DNA of 64,000 nucleotides from the NCBI RefSeq assembly GCF_011777495.1, contig NZ_JAATJS010000001.1:1-64000 (forward strand), in the 5' to 3' direction. Within the stretch, counting starts at the first letter, position 1; every line of letters begins with the position of its first letter. This document shows positions 54,219 to 61,432 of this stretch, piece by piece. Below the pieces are notes generated by a model, which did not search any database, was not told the DNA's origin, and saw only the letters and a list, made by a program, of their open reading frames with translations. Source of the stretch: Microvirga terricola (GTDB lineage Bacteria; Pseudomonadota; Alphaproteobacteria; Rhizobiales; Beijerinckiaceae). Made by a program: the position numbers and the translations under genes.

Positions 54219-54971
54219 ATGCACGCGGCCGACCTCATGACGCGCGAGATAGTCAGCGTTACGCCTGAGACATCGTTGGCGAGCGCAGCCGAGATCATGC
54301 TCGAGAAGCGGATCAGCGGGCTTCCCGTCATCACCATCAGCGGCGACCTAAGCGGCATTCTGACGGAAGGGGACCTTCTCCGACGCTCCGAGCTCGGAAC
54401 GGAGAGGAAAAGGCCACGCTGGCTGGAATTGGTCCTCAGCCCAGGGCGTCTGGCTCACGAATACGTTCAAGCCCATGGCCGTAAGGTTGCGGATGTCATG
54501 ACTCAGTCCGTAACGACCGTTGGCGAGAAGGCCCCCCTGGAGGAAATTGTTACGCTCATGAATGAGCGTAACATTAAACGCATCCCCGTCGTGCGAGACG
54601 GAACGGTCGTCGGGATCGTCAGTCGGGCTGATATCCTCCGTGCGCTCGCCGCGACCCTTCAGCAAAGCCCTCTCCCGATCGATGCGGTCGACAGCGAGAT
54701 CAGAGAAGCGATTCTTCGCGAACTCAAAACCCAATCCTGGGCGCCCATCGCCCTGCTCAACGTCTCCGTCTCCGGCGGCGTCGTGGACCTATGGGGGACA
54801 TTGCTTGATGAGCGGGAGCGGCCAGCGGTCCACGTTGCGGTCGAAAATATCCCCGGCGTGAAAGCGGTTCGGGACCATCTGGTTTTCGTTGAACCTTACA
54901 GTGGGTTCATCGCCTACCGGCCGGATCTCTCTTGTGAGGGTTCGGATTCCACCCCGGCCGGGCAATCTTAA
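54219..54971 (+). CDS. CBS-pair and BON domain protein
   Basis: 250 residues: two CBS motifs (about 1-60, DLMTREIVSVTPETSLASAA; 92-150, VADVMTQSVTTVGEKAPLEE) forming a Bateman module for adenine nucleotides, then a BON domain (about 158-225) ending VKAVRDHLVFVEP. Typical of stress clusters. GGGAGACATCG precedes the ATG. Followed by a universal stress protein gene 18 bases on, so likely one transcript. Confidence 0.9.
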   Translation: MHAADLMTREIVSVTPETSLASAAEIMLEKRISGLPVITISGDLSGILTEGDLLRRSELGTERKRPRWLELVLSPGRLAHEYVQAHGRKVADVMTQSVTTVGEKAPLEEIVTLMNERNIKRIPVVRDGTVVGIVSRADILRALAATLQQSPLPIDAVDSEIREAILRELKTQSWAPIALLNVSVSGGVVDLWGTLLDERERPAVHVAVENIPGVKAVRDHLVFVEPYSGFIAYRPDLSCEGSDSTPAGQS

Positions 54972-54989
54972 GAAGGCTGATGGAGCATC

Positions 54990-55841
54990 ATGATGATCAA
55001 GGACATTCTCGTGCATCTGGATGGAGGCCTCGGCGATGAAGGGCGCCTCGCATATGCGGAGATGATGGCCTCGCCCACCCAAGCCCATCTCGTCGGCCTC
55101 TTCACCAATCCTCTTCCTGACTATGCGAGTCTCGTCCCGATTGATGGAGGAGTTGCTGCCGCCGGGGTTCTGGGTGCTCTGGAGGACGAAGCCAGGCGGC
55201 AAGGAGACCTTATCATGCAACGGCTAGCGGAGCGTTTCTCACGTCTCGGCGTTCCGAATAAGATTCGCCGGGTGGATGACACTCGAGCAATGTTAGCTGA
55301 TTGCATAGCAAAAGAAGCTCGATGGGCTGATCTTTTCATCATGACTCGTCCTTATCGGGATGGCGGCAAGATGGAATGGGACGATTTGTTTGAAGCTGTT
55401 TTGTTCGATAGCGGGCGCGCGATCGTGTCGATCCCGCCGGGGTGGCGTCGCAACGAAGCAATTCGACGCATTCTTCTTTGCTGGCGCGACACGCGCGAGG
55501 CAAGCCGAGCCGTAGCGGAAGCGATCCCTCTTATCGAAGCCTCAACCCAAGTCATGATTCTCGCGATTGATCCTGAGCATGAGACCGATGATCGCTCGGA
55601 CGATCCCACCGCTGAGGTCGCAAGGCATTTGGCCCGTCATGGGGCTCGCATCGACGTCAAACTCCTCCAGAGCAATGGCGCTGGATTTAGCGACCTGGTG
55701 ATGGACCAAGCCCGCCGACTCTCGGCGGACCTGGTCGTCATGGGAGGCTATGGCCATTCCCGAGCTCGGGAGTGGATGCTGGGCGGTGCAACACGGGAGA
55801 TGCTCGAGGCATCCGAAGTGCCGGTGCTGATGGCCCATTAG
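54990..55841 (+). CDS. Tandem universal stress protein
   Basis: 283 residues with two UspA domains. The first (MIKDILVHLDGG...) lacks a clear nucleotide loop; the second carries LVVMGGYGHSRAREWMLGGAT and ends EVPVLMAH. Cytoplasmic. Likely cotranscribed with the CBS-BON gene behind a near-perfect FNR box. Its TAG stop is directly adjacent to the TAG of the convergent Usp gene. GGAG precedes the first of two ATGs (54990, 54993). Confidence 0.92.
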   Translation: MMIKDILVHLDGGLGDEGRLAYAEMMASPTQAHLVGLFTNPLPDYASLVPIDGGVAAAGVLGALEDEARRQGDLIMQRLAERFSRLGVPNKIRRVDDTRAMLADCIAKEARWADLFIMTRPYRDGGKMEWDDLFEAVLFDSGRAIVSIPPGWRRNEAIRRILLCWRDTREASRAVAEAIPLIEASTQVMILAIDPEHETDDRSDDPTAEVARHLARHGARIDVKLLQSNGAGFSDLVMDQARRLSADLVVMGGYGHSRAREWMLGGATREMLEASEVPVLMAH

Positions 55842-56690
55842 CTAATGCGCGAGAAGCAAGGGAACCGGGGAGAAGTGAAGCAAGTCGCGCGTCACACCTC
55901 CGAGAATCCACTCACGGAAGCGCGCATGACCATACCCACCCATCACCAACAGGTCCGCGTCTCTTTTTTCGGTTTCCTCTATCAGGAGGTCGGAAACCTT
56001 GTTCCCGTCGCTATGGGCATGCACAATGCGCGCATTGACGCCATGTCGTTCTAGGAACTGAACAAGGCGCGCGCTCGTCTGTTGCTTTGGCCCGTCATCA
56101 TCCGGATCGATGACAAGGATCGTGACATCGCGTGCCTGTCTCAAAACCGGCATTGCCTCGGCAAGCGCGCGCGCAGCCTCCCGACCGGCGTCCCAGGCAA
56201 TGAGGACATGCTCGATCGTGGAACGGGCGGGCTTCTTCTCCGGAGCAATGAGAAGGCCCCTTCCTGACCCGAAAAGAATCCCCTCGACGAGGCCGAGCCA
56301 TCGCTGTGCACCATCCTGAGTGTAGGGGCGCAGCACGACGCACAGATCGGAGACCCGCGCCTCCAACGCTCCGGCCTCCGGAATTTCATCGGAGAAAGCG
56401 TCTATTCGCCGGATTTCGCAAGGGAGATTGAGACGGGTCAGACGCTCGGCCAGATCCTTCTCGATCCGATCTCCCTCCTCGCGCGCCTGCTCAAGGATTT
56501 GCTCCAGAAACTGCGCGCCGACATAGCCGGCCTCGATCGGCATCGTCCCCGGCGCGAGACGATTAAGAAAGAGCCCCGTTACATGCGCCTCGCAAGCCTT
56601 GGCTATGGGCTCCATGTTGGCGATGCGCCAGTCGTCGCCCTCAGTTCCATCAAGATGGACGAGCACGTCCTTGATCACCACAGCCTCCAT
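55842..56690 (-). CDS. Tandem universal stress protein
   Basis: 282 residues, two UspA domains, similar to the convergent neighbour (VIKDVLVHLDGTEGDD; LLVMGGYGHARFREWILGGV; PVPLLLAH). ATG 56690 opens the frame, but a GTG at 56678 preceded by GGAGG would give a start (MIKDVLVHLDG) closer to that paralog. It lies 40 bases after the phasin-like gene and may be cotranscribed with it. Confidence 0.9.
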   Translation of the reverse strand: MEAVVIKDVLVHLDGTEGDDWRIANMEPIAKACEAHVTGLFLNRLAPGTMPIEAGYVGAQFLEQILEQAREEGDRIEKDLAERLTRLNLPCEIRRIDAFSDEIPEAGALEARVSDLCVVLRPYTQDGAQRWLGLVEGILFGSGRGLLIAPEKKPARSTIEHVLIAWDAGREAARALAEAMPVLRQARDVTILVIDPDDDGPKQQTSARLVQFLERHGVNARIVHAHSDGNKVSDLLIEETEKRDADLLVMGGYGHARFREWILGGVTRDLLHFSPVPLLLAH

Positions 56691-56729
56691 TGAGTGACTG
56701 CTGAGCGAGGTGGCGCTAGGTTGCCCCGA

Positions 56730-57047
56730 TCAGGCCGCCTTCTGCGGCGTCATCGCGGATCGAGCCTCCTGCATGATCGTGCTGGTCTCAGTCATGTAAT
56801 CGGACACCGTCGTCTGAGCGAAGGACGCCTGGGATTCGAAAGCTTCTGCCACGCTCTTGCACTGCGTGAGCGTGGCCAAATGATCGGCCTGAGCCTGGAG
56901 GCGGTGTCCCATGAACCGAAGCGACTCGCTCATCAACATCAAGGGCAGGTCGAGAGCCGAAGATCTCCAAAGCCCCGCGACAGAAGTCATCACATCCGGC
57001 GGCTCGCGCATTTTCCTATTCAAGTTCCCTGCCTTGAGTGCCACCAT
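56730..57047 (-). CDS. Phasin-like small protein
   Basis: 105 residues, amphipathic helices with no hydrophobic membrane segment (PLMLMSESLRFMGHRLQAQA, LATLTQCKSVAEAFESQASF), a pattern seen in phasins that coat PHA granules. ATG 57047 has a strong AGGAGAA site; the longer frame to 57125 lacks one. A PHA-synthase fragment lies 1 kb upstream, which fits. Identity as a phasin is by pattern only. Confidence 0.6.
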   Translation of the reverse strand: MVALKAGNLNRKMREPPDVMTSVAGLWRSSALDLPLMLMSESLRFMGHRLQAQADHLATLTQCKSVAEAFESQASFAQTTVSDYMTETSTIMQEARSAMTPQKAA

Positions 57048-57124
57048 GACGCGTTCTCCTTTGTCGAAGCGTTCCACCTTCTCAAATTTGTTCAGGGACC
57101 ATGACAACAGGTTTCCGGTGTGCA

Positions 57125-57138
57125 TTGACCAATGTCAG
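57125..57138 (-). promoter_or_regulatory. Weak FNR/FixK-like box before phasin-like gene
   Basis: TTGACCAATGTCAG, 7 of 10 defined bases, centre 84 bases before ATG 57047, overlapping the stop of the upstream regulator gene. Confidence 0.35.
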
Positions 57139-57878
57139 TCATGATACGAATTGCCGCCCGCTCGTACCGTAGCAGCGAAGACGTAGCCGACACTTCGCAC
57201 CGATTTGATCAGGGCCGGCTTTTTGGGGTCGGCCTCGACCTTCTTCCGCAGACGGACGATCTGCGCGTCGATTGATCGGCCAAGCGGATCCCATTCCCGC
57301 CCCTTTGTCATGTCCATCAACTGCTCACGCTTGAGCACTCGCTGTGGATGCTTGGCAAATGCGTGCAGCAGATCGAACTCCCCACTCGTCAGCGCGACTT
57401 CCCGGCCATCGGCGCCGGTGAGGCGCCTGCGCCCGGGATCAAGCGACCAACCCTCAAAGCTGAGAACCTGATTGCCCGCCTTTTCCCCTTTCGCCGAATG
57501 GACGCGACGTAGCAGGCTGCGAATGCGCGCCAGAACTTCACGTAAGTGAAAAGGTTTGGCGATGCAATCATCCGCGCCCACCTCCAGACCGACCACCAGG
57601 TCGACCGGATCGTTGCGGCCGGTCAGCATGATGATTCCGGCCTCAGGCAACCTTTGCCGAATCTCCTGGGCCAGCGCCAAGCCGTCATCCCCAGGAAGAA
57701 TGAGATCCAACAAGATGATATCCGGATTGTCCTTGTGAAGCGCGACGCGCATTGCTGCGCCACCATCGGCTGTGGTGACACGAAGCCCCTCATCTGAAAG
57801 GTAGTGTTCGAGCATCTGCCGAATGCGGGCATCATCGTCAACGACGAGAATGTGGGGGATTTCGCTCGCGACGGACAT
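57135..57878 (-). CDS. OmpR-type response regulator
   Basis: 247 residues: receiver with acidic cluster LVVDDDARIR, phospho-acceptor Asp58 in IILLDLILPGDDG, Thr in IIMLTGRND and Lys in CIAKPFHLRE; then a winged helix (EVALTSGEFDLLHAFAKHPQ ... VRLRKKVEADPKKPALIKSV, RSVGYVF). No sensor kinase gene is adjacent. ATG 57878 has GAGGACTT upstream. GTTAC repeats immediately upstream suggest it regulates itself, and the same repeats precede the FixK-like gene. Confidence 0.92.
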   Translation of the reverse strand: MSVASEIPHILVVDDDARIRQMLEHYLSDEGLRVTTADGGAAMRVALHKDNPDIILLDLILPGDDGLALAQEIRQRLPEAGIIMLTGRNDPVDLVVGLEVGADDCIAKPFHLREVLARIRSLLRRVHSAKGEKAGNQVLSFEGWSLDPGRRRLTGADGREVALTSGEFDLLHAFAKHPQRVLKREQLMDMTKGREWDPLGRSIDAQIVRLRKKVEADPKKPALIKSVRSVGYVFAATVRAGGNSYHD

Positions 57879-57906
57879 GCCAAGTCCTCGGAAAAGGTGC
57901 CCCGCC

Positions 57907-57943
57907 GTTACGGATTGTTACGTAAAATGTAACATAGAGTAAC
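57907..57943. promoter_or_regulatory. Paired GTTAC/GTAAC repeats before OmpR-type regulator gene
   Basis: GTTAC at 57907-57911 and 57917-57921, then the inverted form GTAAC at 57929-57933 and 57939-57943. Each pair has a 10-base period, and the two pairs face each other about a centre at 57925. This is a typical layout for two dimers of an OmpR-class protein, about 30 bases before the regulator's own start codon. Confidence 0.65.
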
Positions 57944-58003
57944 AGGTGAAATCATTCAAAATGTCGGGAAGGAAAGTATCGGCGGCCTCGCCGGCCCAGC
58001 CGA

Positions 58004-58141
58004 TCACTCAGCAGCAAGAAAAAGCAGCGTGCCGCCGAGGCAATATCCCGTTGCACGGATCTCTTGTCCCGGCACGATGGCCTGACTGGCTCTGATCGCG
58101 TCCATGAGCCCATCCGACCCGATGGCTCGATGCTGCGGCAT
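58004..58141 (-). pseudogene. Fragment of a polyhydroxyalkanoate synthase (PhaC-like)
   Basis: A 45-codon open frame whose C-terminal part reads EIRATGYCLGGTLLFLAAE, the lipase-box region (GYCLGGT, nucleophile Cys) of class I/II PHA synthases, preceded by a helix like the one expected there (GLMDAIRASQAIVPG). An intact enzyme has over 500 residues; a stop codon stands just upstream in frame and TGA follows. Not expected to be active; probably a remnant of a lost phaC-like gene beside the phasin-like gene. Confidence 0.6.
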
Positions 58142-58192
58142 TGGGAGACCTCATAGGCTTGAAGACACTAGACGCCGCCCCGCGGTGACAAA

Positions 58193-58206
58193 CTGATTGA
58201 GGTCAA
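58193..58206 (+). promoter_or_regulatory. FNR/FixK-like box before LOG-family gene
   Basis: CTGATTGAGGTCAA, 8 of 10 defined bases. Centre 55 bases before the ATG at 58255. Confidence 0.55.
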
Positions 58207-58254
58207 GGTGCTTACGGGGCGGGGATTTCCAAGCACAGCCGTTCGCTGATAGAG

Positions 58255-59067
58255 ATGGGAACGAACCAACAGCAGTCCGGCACGGCGACAGGAACTTTTA
58301 GAATGGACGACATCAAGAGTGCGAATGCGGCTCAACTCGCCTCTCCCTCCTATCGCCTTGCGGCCTTCGACCAGGACTTTCTGCTCGGAGACTCGATGCG
58401 GGGTGTCCGCTTTCTTCTCGAATATGCCAAGGCAGAAGAAAGCCTGCGGAATTGGGGCGTGCGCTCGACGATCGTTGTCTTTGGGAGCGCCCGCGTGCGG
58501 GAGAACGGCCCCGGCCGACAGGCGTTCTGGTATGAGCAGGCCCGGTTGTTTGGACGCATCGCCTCATCCCGCGGCGGCGCCCTGACGGACAATGGTGGAG
58601 TCCGCGACAACGTCATCGCGACAGGTGGCGGCCCCGGCCTGATGGAGGCGGCGAACAGGGGAGCGCACGATGTGGGGGCCCCCTCCATCGGCTTCAACAT
58701 CACTCTGCCGCATGAGCAGGAGCCGAACCCCTACTCGACGCCCGAGTTGACTTTCCGGTTCCATTACTTCGCGATGAGGAAGATGCACCTCGCGATGCGG
58801 GCGAACGCTCTTGTCGTGTTTCCAGGCGGGTTCGGCACTTTGGACGAACTCTTCGAACTCCTCACCCTCCGCCAGACGGGGAAGGCTCCACCGCTGCCAA
58901 TCATCCTCTTCGACGAGGAATATTGGAAAAGTATCATCAATTTCGATGCGTTGATTGAGAGTGGAATGGTTTCGCCGCGCGACTGTGATCTTCTCAAGTT
59001 TGCAAACAGCGCAGAAGACGCCTGGAGCGAACTCACGAGAGAGGGGCTTCTCGCCCATACCCCGTAG
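58255..59067 (+). CDS. LOG-family (TIGR00730-type) Rossmann-fold protein
   Basis: 270 residues with the lysine-decarboxylase-like/LOG motifs IVVFGSARV, ATGGGPGLMEAANRGA and the signature VVFPGGFGTLDELFE. Some relatives are cytokinin-activating phosphoribohydrolases or nucleotide 5'-monophosphate nucleosidases such as PpnN; the substrate here is unknown. ATG 58255 opens the frame; ATG 58303 (MDDIKSANA) has a better-spaced AGGAAC and may be the real start. Preceded by an FNR-like box. Confidence 0.88.
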   Translation: MGTNQQQSGTATGTFRMDDIKSANAAQLASPSYRLAAFDQDFLLGDSMRGVRFLLEYAKAEESLRNWGVRSTIVVFGSARVRENGPGRQAFWYEQARLFGRIASSRGGALTDNGGVRDNVIATGGGPGLMEAANRGAHDVGAPSIGFNITLPHEQEPNPYSTPELTFRFHYFAMRKMHLAMRANALVVFPGGFGTLDELFELLTLRQTGKAPPLPIILFDEEYWKSIINFDALIESGMVSPRDCDLLKFANSAEDAWSELTREGLLAHTP

Positions 59068-59087
59068 CGGGGATATCTTCAAAAGCT

Positions 59088-59101
59088 TTGAGTATAATCA
59101 A
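59088..59101 (+). promoter_or_regulatory. FNR/FixK box before universal stress gene
   Basis: TTGAGTATAATCAA, 9 of 10 defined bases. Centre 58 bases before the ATG at 59153. Confidence 0.75.
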
Positions 59102-59152
59102 AGTTAAGGTTGGTCTCTTGGGGCACTCTTTCACGGGCCACAGGAGATCGAG

Positions 59153-59992
59153 ATGACGCTTCAGAACCTCAAGAGCATTCTTGTCGGTTTCAACCCGGAA
59201 GATAAGGCACCGTCCTCCGCTCTTCGCTACGCGCTCTCACTCGCATCACAGGCCGGGGCTCATGTTTCGGTCTGTTCCCTCACGCCGGAAATGACGATTA
59301 CGCATGCCTTCGTCAGCGATGTGGCGGCAGGATTGGTGGCATCGGAAAACCGTCGCCTGCGCGAGGTGGCGGACGCGGCCACGGAACAGGCCCGGCAGGA
59401 CTGTATTACTGCCGGCATCCCATGCACGGCCGAGGTCGTCCAGGAGCATTACTCCGTTCTGGCTCCTCAGTTCGCGAAACGGGCACGCATTCATGACGCC
59501 ACAATCGTCGATGCGGAGCCTGACTCTTTGAGCCTTGGTCGCGGCCTGCTCGAGGAAACGCTTTTCGGCAGCGGAAGACCGCTGGTCGTCGTCCCCAAGG
59601 GTACCGACACATTTCACTGCCGCCGAATCGTGATCGCGTGGGACGGCAGCGCAAGAGCAACACGCGCCGTCAACGACGCGCTGCCGTTCCTGAGGGGAGC
59701 CGATCAGGTCGAGATCTTGAGCGTCTCGGGCGAAAAGGATCTTTCCCAATCGATCGCTGGAGCGGAACTGGCCCCACATTTGGTCCGCCACGGCGTCAAT
59801 TGCGCCGTCAAGGATCTAGCCTCGAAGGACGGCGATGTCGGCGAGACGATAAGAACCCAGGCCGGGCTTCTGAGAGCCGACCTGCTTGTCATGGGAGCCT
59901 TCGTTCACTCCCGTTTACGCCAACTGGTGCTCGGCGGCGTTACTCAGTCGATGCTGAAAAGCTGCCCTGTCCCTCTTCTTCTATCGTATTAA
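59153..59992 (+). CDS. Tandem universal stress protein
   Basis: 279 residues, two UspA domains. N-terminal NLKSILVGFNPEDKAPSSAL; C-terminal LLVMGAFVHSRLRQLVLGGV and SCPVPLLLSY. A good AGGAGATCG site precedes ATG 59153. Followed after 45 bases by a single-domain Usp gene, probably the same transcript. Confidence 0.92.
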   Translation: MTLQNLKSILVGFNPEDKAPSSALRYALSLASQAGAHVSVCSLTPEMTITHAFVSDVAAGLVASENRRLREVADAATEQARQDCITAGIPCTAEVVQEHYSVLAPQFAKRARIHDATIVDAEPDSLSLGRGLLEETLFGSGRPLVVVPKGTDTFHCRRIVIAWDGSARATRAVNDALPFLRGADQVEILSVSGEKDLSQSIAGAELAPHLVRHGVNCAVKDLASKDGDVGETIRTQAGLLRADLLVMGAFVHSRLRQLVLGGVTQSMLKSCPVPLLLSY

Positions 59993-60037
59993 ACGCAATC
60001 AGACGCTGCCAGGTTTGAAGAGCGAAGGAGACTTCAG

Positions 60038-60475
60038 ATGTACCGGAATATTCTGATCGCGACCGACGGCTCATCGCTCGCCGCTCGTGCGATTGACCAC
60101 GGCGTACAACTGGCAAAAGCGGTGAACGCAAAAGTCATTGTGCTCACCGTTACGGAACGCTTCCATGTCTTCACGATCGATGCCGAGCAACTGGAGGACA
60201 CTGCATCGACGTTCAGACACCACATGAAGGGACAGGCTACCAAGACGCTGTCAGAAGCCGCAAAATTGGCAGAGGATGCCGGTGTTGAGATCGAAAAGGT
60301 TCATCTTGAAGATGATGAGCCCTATCGGGCGATCATTCGAACGGCAGAGGCGCGCCGCTGCGATCTCATCGTCATGGCTTCCCACGGTCGCGGCGGCGTT
60401 TCCGCTCTCCTGCTTGGGAGTGAAACCATGAAGGTTCTCACCCACTCGAGGATTCCGGTTCTCGTCGTTCGATAA
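60038..60475 (+). CDS. Universal stress protein, single domain
   Basis: 145 residues, a canonical ATP-binding UspA: N-terminal MYRNILIATDGSSLAARAID and nucleotide loop MASHGRGGVSALLLGSET (G-x2-G-x9-G-S). AAGGAG precedes the ATG. Convergent with the dodecin gene, 13 bases away. Confidence 0.95.
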   Translation: MYRNILIATDGSSLAARAIDHGVQLAKAVNAKVIVLTVTERFHVFTIDAEQLEDTASTFRHHMKGQATKTLSEAAKLAEDAGVEIEKVHLEDDEPYRAIIRTAEARRCDLIVMASHGRGGVSALLLGSETMKVLTHSRIPVLVVR

Positions 60476-60488
60476 TACGGCGTCGGTC

Positions 60489-60701
60489 TTACTCGTCCGC
60501 AGGCTCAAGTGCGAAGGATATTTTCGCGTTGATGCGATAGACCCGAATTGAATCTTCGGAGACCGCAGCCTCGAAATTCTCGATGTAGATCGAGCGGATA
60601 TTGCGAACAGACTGCGACGCAATCTTGACGGCTCGACGGGCTGCTTCTTCCCAGCTCTGATCGGATTCGGCCAGCACCTCAATCACCTTGATCAGCGTCA
60701 T
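60489..60701 (-). CDS. Dodecin (flavin-storage protein)
   Basis: 70 residues; the whole protein matches dodecin (LIKVIEVLAESDQSWEEAAR, RNIRSIYIENFEAAV, YRINAKISFALE). Dodecins form hollow dodecamers that bind riboflavin-type ligands and protect against photochemical damage. ATG 60701 has AGGAGGGAAATC before it; the longer frame to 60737 is not needed. A perfect FNR box is 60 bases upstream, so synthesis in low oxygen is likely. Confidence 0.93.
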   Translation of the reverse strand: MTLIKVIEVLAESDQSWEEAARRAVKIASQSVRNIRSIYIENFEAAVSEDSIRVYRINAKISFALEPADE

Positions 60702-60754
60702 GATTTCCCTCCTGAGCTCGCAGCGGAAATCTAGCAAGCACGGGGAGTTGTCTC

Positions 60755-60768
60755 TTGATGATGATCAA
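60755..60768 (-). promoter_or_regulatory. Perfect FNR/FixK box before dodecin gene
   Basis: TTGATGATGATCAA matches all ten defined bases of TTGAT-N4-ATCAA. Centre 60 bases before the dodecin start. Confidence 0.85.
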
Positions 60769-60828
60769 TCGCGCAACGCCATGATCGTTGGAGGTAAGCC
60801 CCTCGCTCGTTTCCTTCCCGAAGGATGG

Positions 60829-61233
60829 TCAACGCCTCTCCGCAGATGCGGTGTACATGGCGGGTCGCACGGAAACGATCTGGAAAGTGTGAAGCTTCTC
60901 TTCATCATCCTGGATCGAGACGTACTCACCGGGCACAATATGATGCTGATTGAGACGCTAGCCCGCCTCATCGTCCGCTGTGCGATCAGGATCGTAGTCG
61001 ATCATCCAGGTCGCTCCGCCTGCGCCGCCAGGGCGGTGAACAAGCATTCCGAGCCGGTCCGTCTCGTCCGCCCAGAAGCGCCTGACCCAGCAGCGGGTTC
61101 GCGCAGCCTTCCATTCGCCCGGGTCGAGAAGGCCGGTACCGTCGAGAGGAGCGATCATCTCGTAGCCATGCTGGGCACTTCCCTCCGGATAATCCGCAGA
61201 GCGTGCGAGATGCAGGGTGATATGGTGCAGCAC
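60829..61233 (-). pseudogene. Conserved small protein gene interrupted by an in-frame amber codon
   Basis: From GTG 61233 (GGAGGAAAC just upstream) the frame codes 91 residues (MLHHITLHLARSADYPEGSA ... MIDYDPDRTADDEAG) and meets TAG at 60958-60960. The same frame then continues without further stops for 43 codons to TGA at 60829-60831, including PGEYVSIQDDEEKLHTFQIVSV, which fits the C-terminus I recall for related alphaproteobacterial hypotheticals (DDE..[FY]R ... PGEYVSI ... HTF.V.SV). A single base change of a Tyr codon would give this stop. Either a recent pseudogene, a read-through gene, or a sequencing error. An FNR box lies upstream. Function of the family unknown. Confidence 0.65.
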
Positions 61234-61299
61234 GTTTCCTCCAAAGCCAATCGGTTGAGCTTGACTTGATCAAGCTTAAGGACGTGCGGCCTAGCCGCC

Positions 61300-61313
61300 T
61301 TGATCTTGGTCAA
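61300..61313 (-). promoter_or_regulatory. FNR/FixK box before the amber-interrupted gene
   Basis: TTGATCTTGGTCAA, 9 of 10 defined bases. Centre 73 bases before GTG 61233. Confidence 0.75.
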
Positions 61314-61384
61314 AGCGGCCAACATTGAGCACAACCTCCGCCATCCGTCTGCCATCTCCATTAGCATAGCGATGCCGCCGGCTT

Positions 61385-61427
61385 GCGGCCGTGAGGGTGG
61401 GATATGGCCCCCCACCCTCACGGCCGC
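61385..61427 (-). terminator. Strong hairpin, probable transcription terminator after the SDR gene
   Basis: A perfect 17-base-pair stem (61385-61401 with 61411-61427) closing a nine-base loop, five bases after the SDR stop codon. There is no T run on either side, so it is either a terminator needing no U-tract or an mRNA 3'-end stabiliser. Confidence 0.6.
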
Positions 61428-61432
61428 TTCAA

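Larger units (their letters stand above)
57879..58254. other. Regulatory region with gene remnant
   Basis: About 375 bases without an intact gene, between the OmpR-type regulator (minus) and the LOG-family gene (plus). It contains the GTTAC repeats, the PHA-synthase fragment and an FNR-like box near its right end. Confidence 0.6.
61234..61432. other. Intergenic region with FNR box and long hairpin
   Basis: Holds, from left to right, the palindromic words CTTGATCAAG (near 61270), an FNR box at 61300-61313 and a 17-base-pair hairpin at 61385-61427. It separates the stress island from the SDR/DapA-type genes. No gene seen. Confidence 0.5.
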
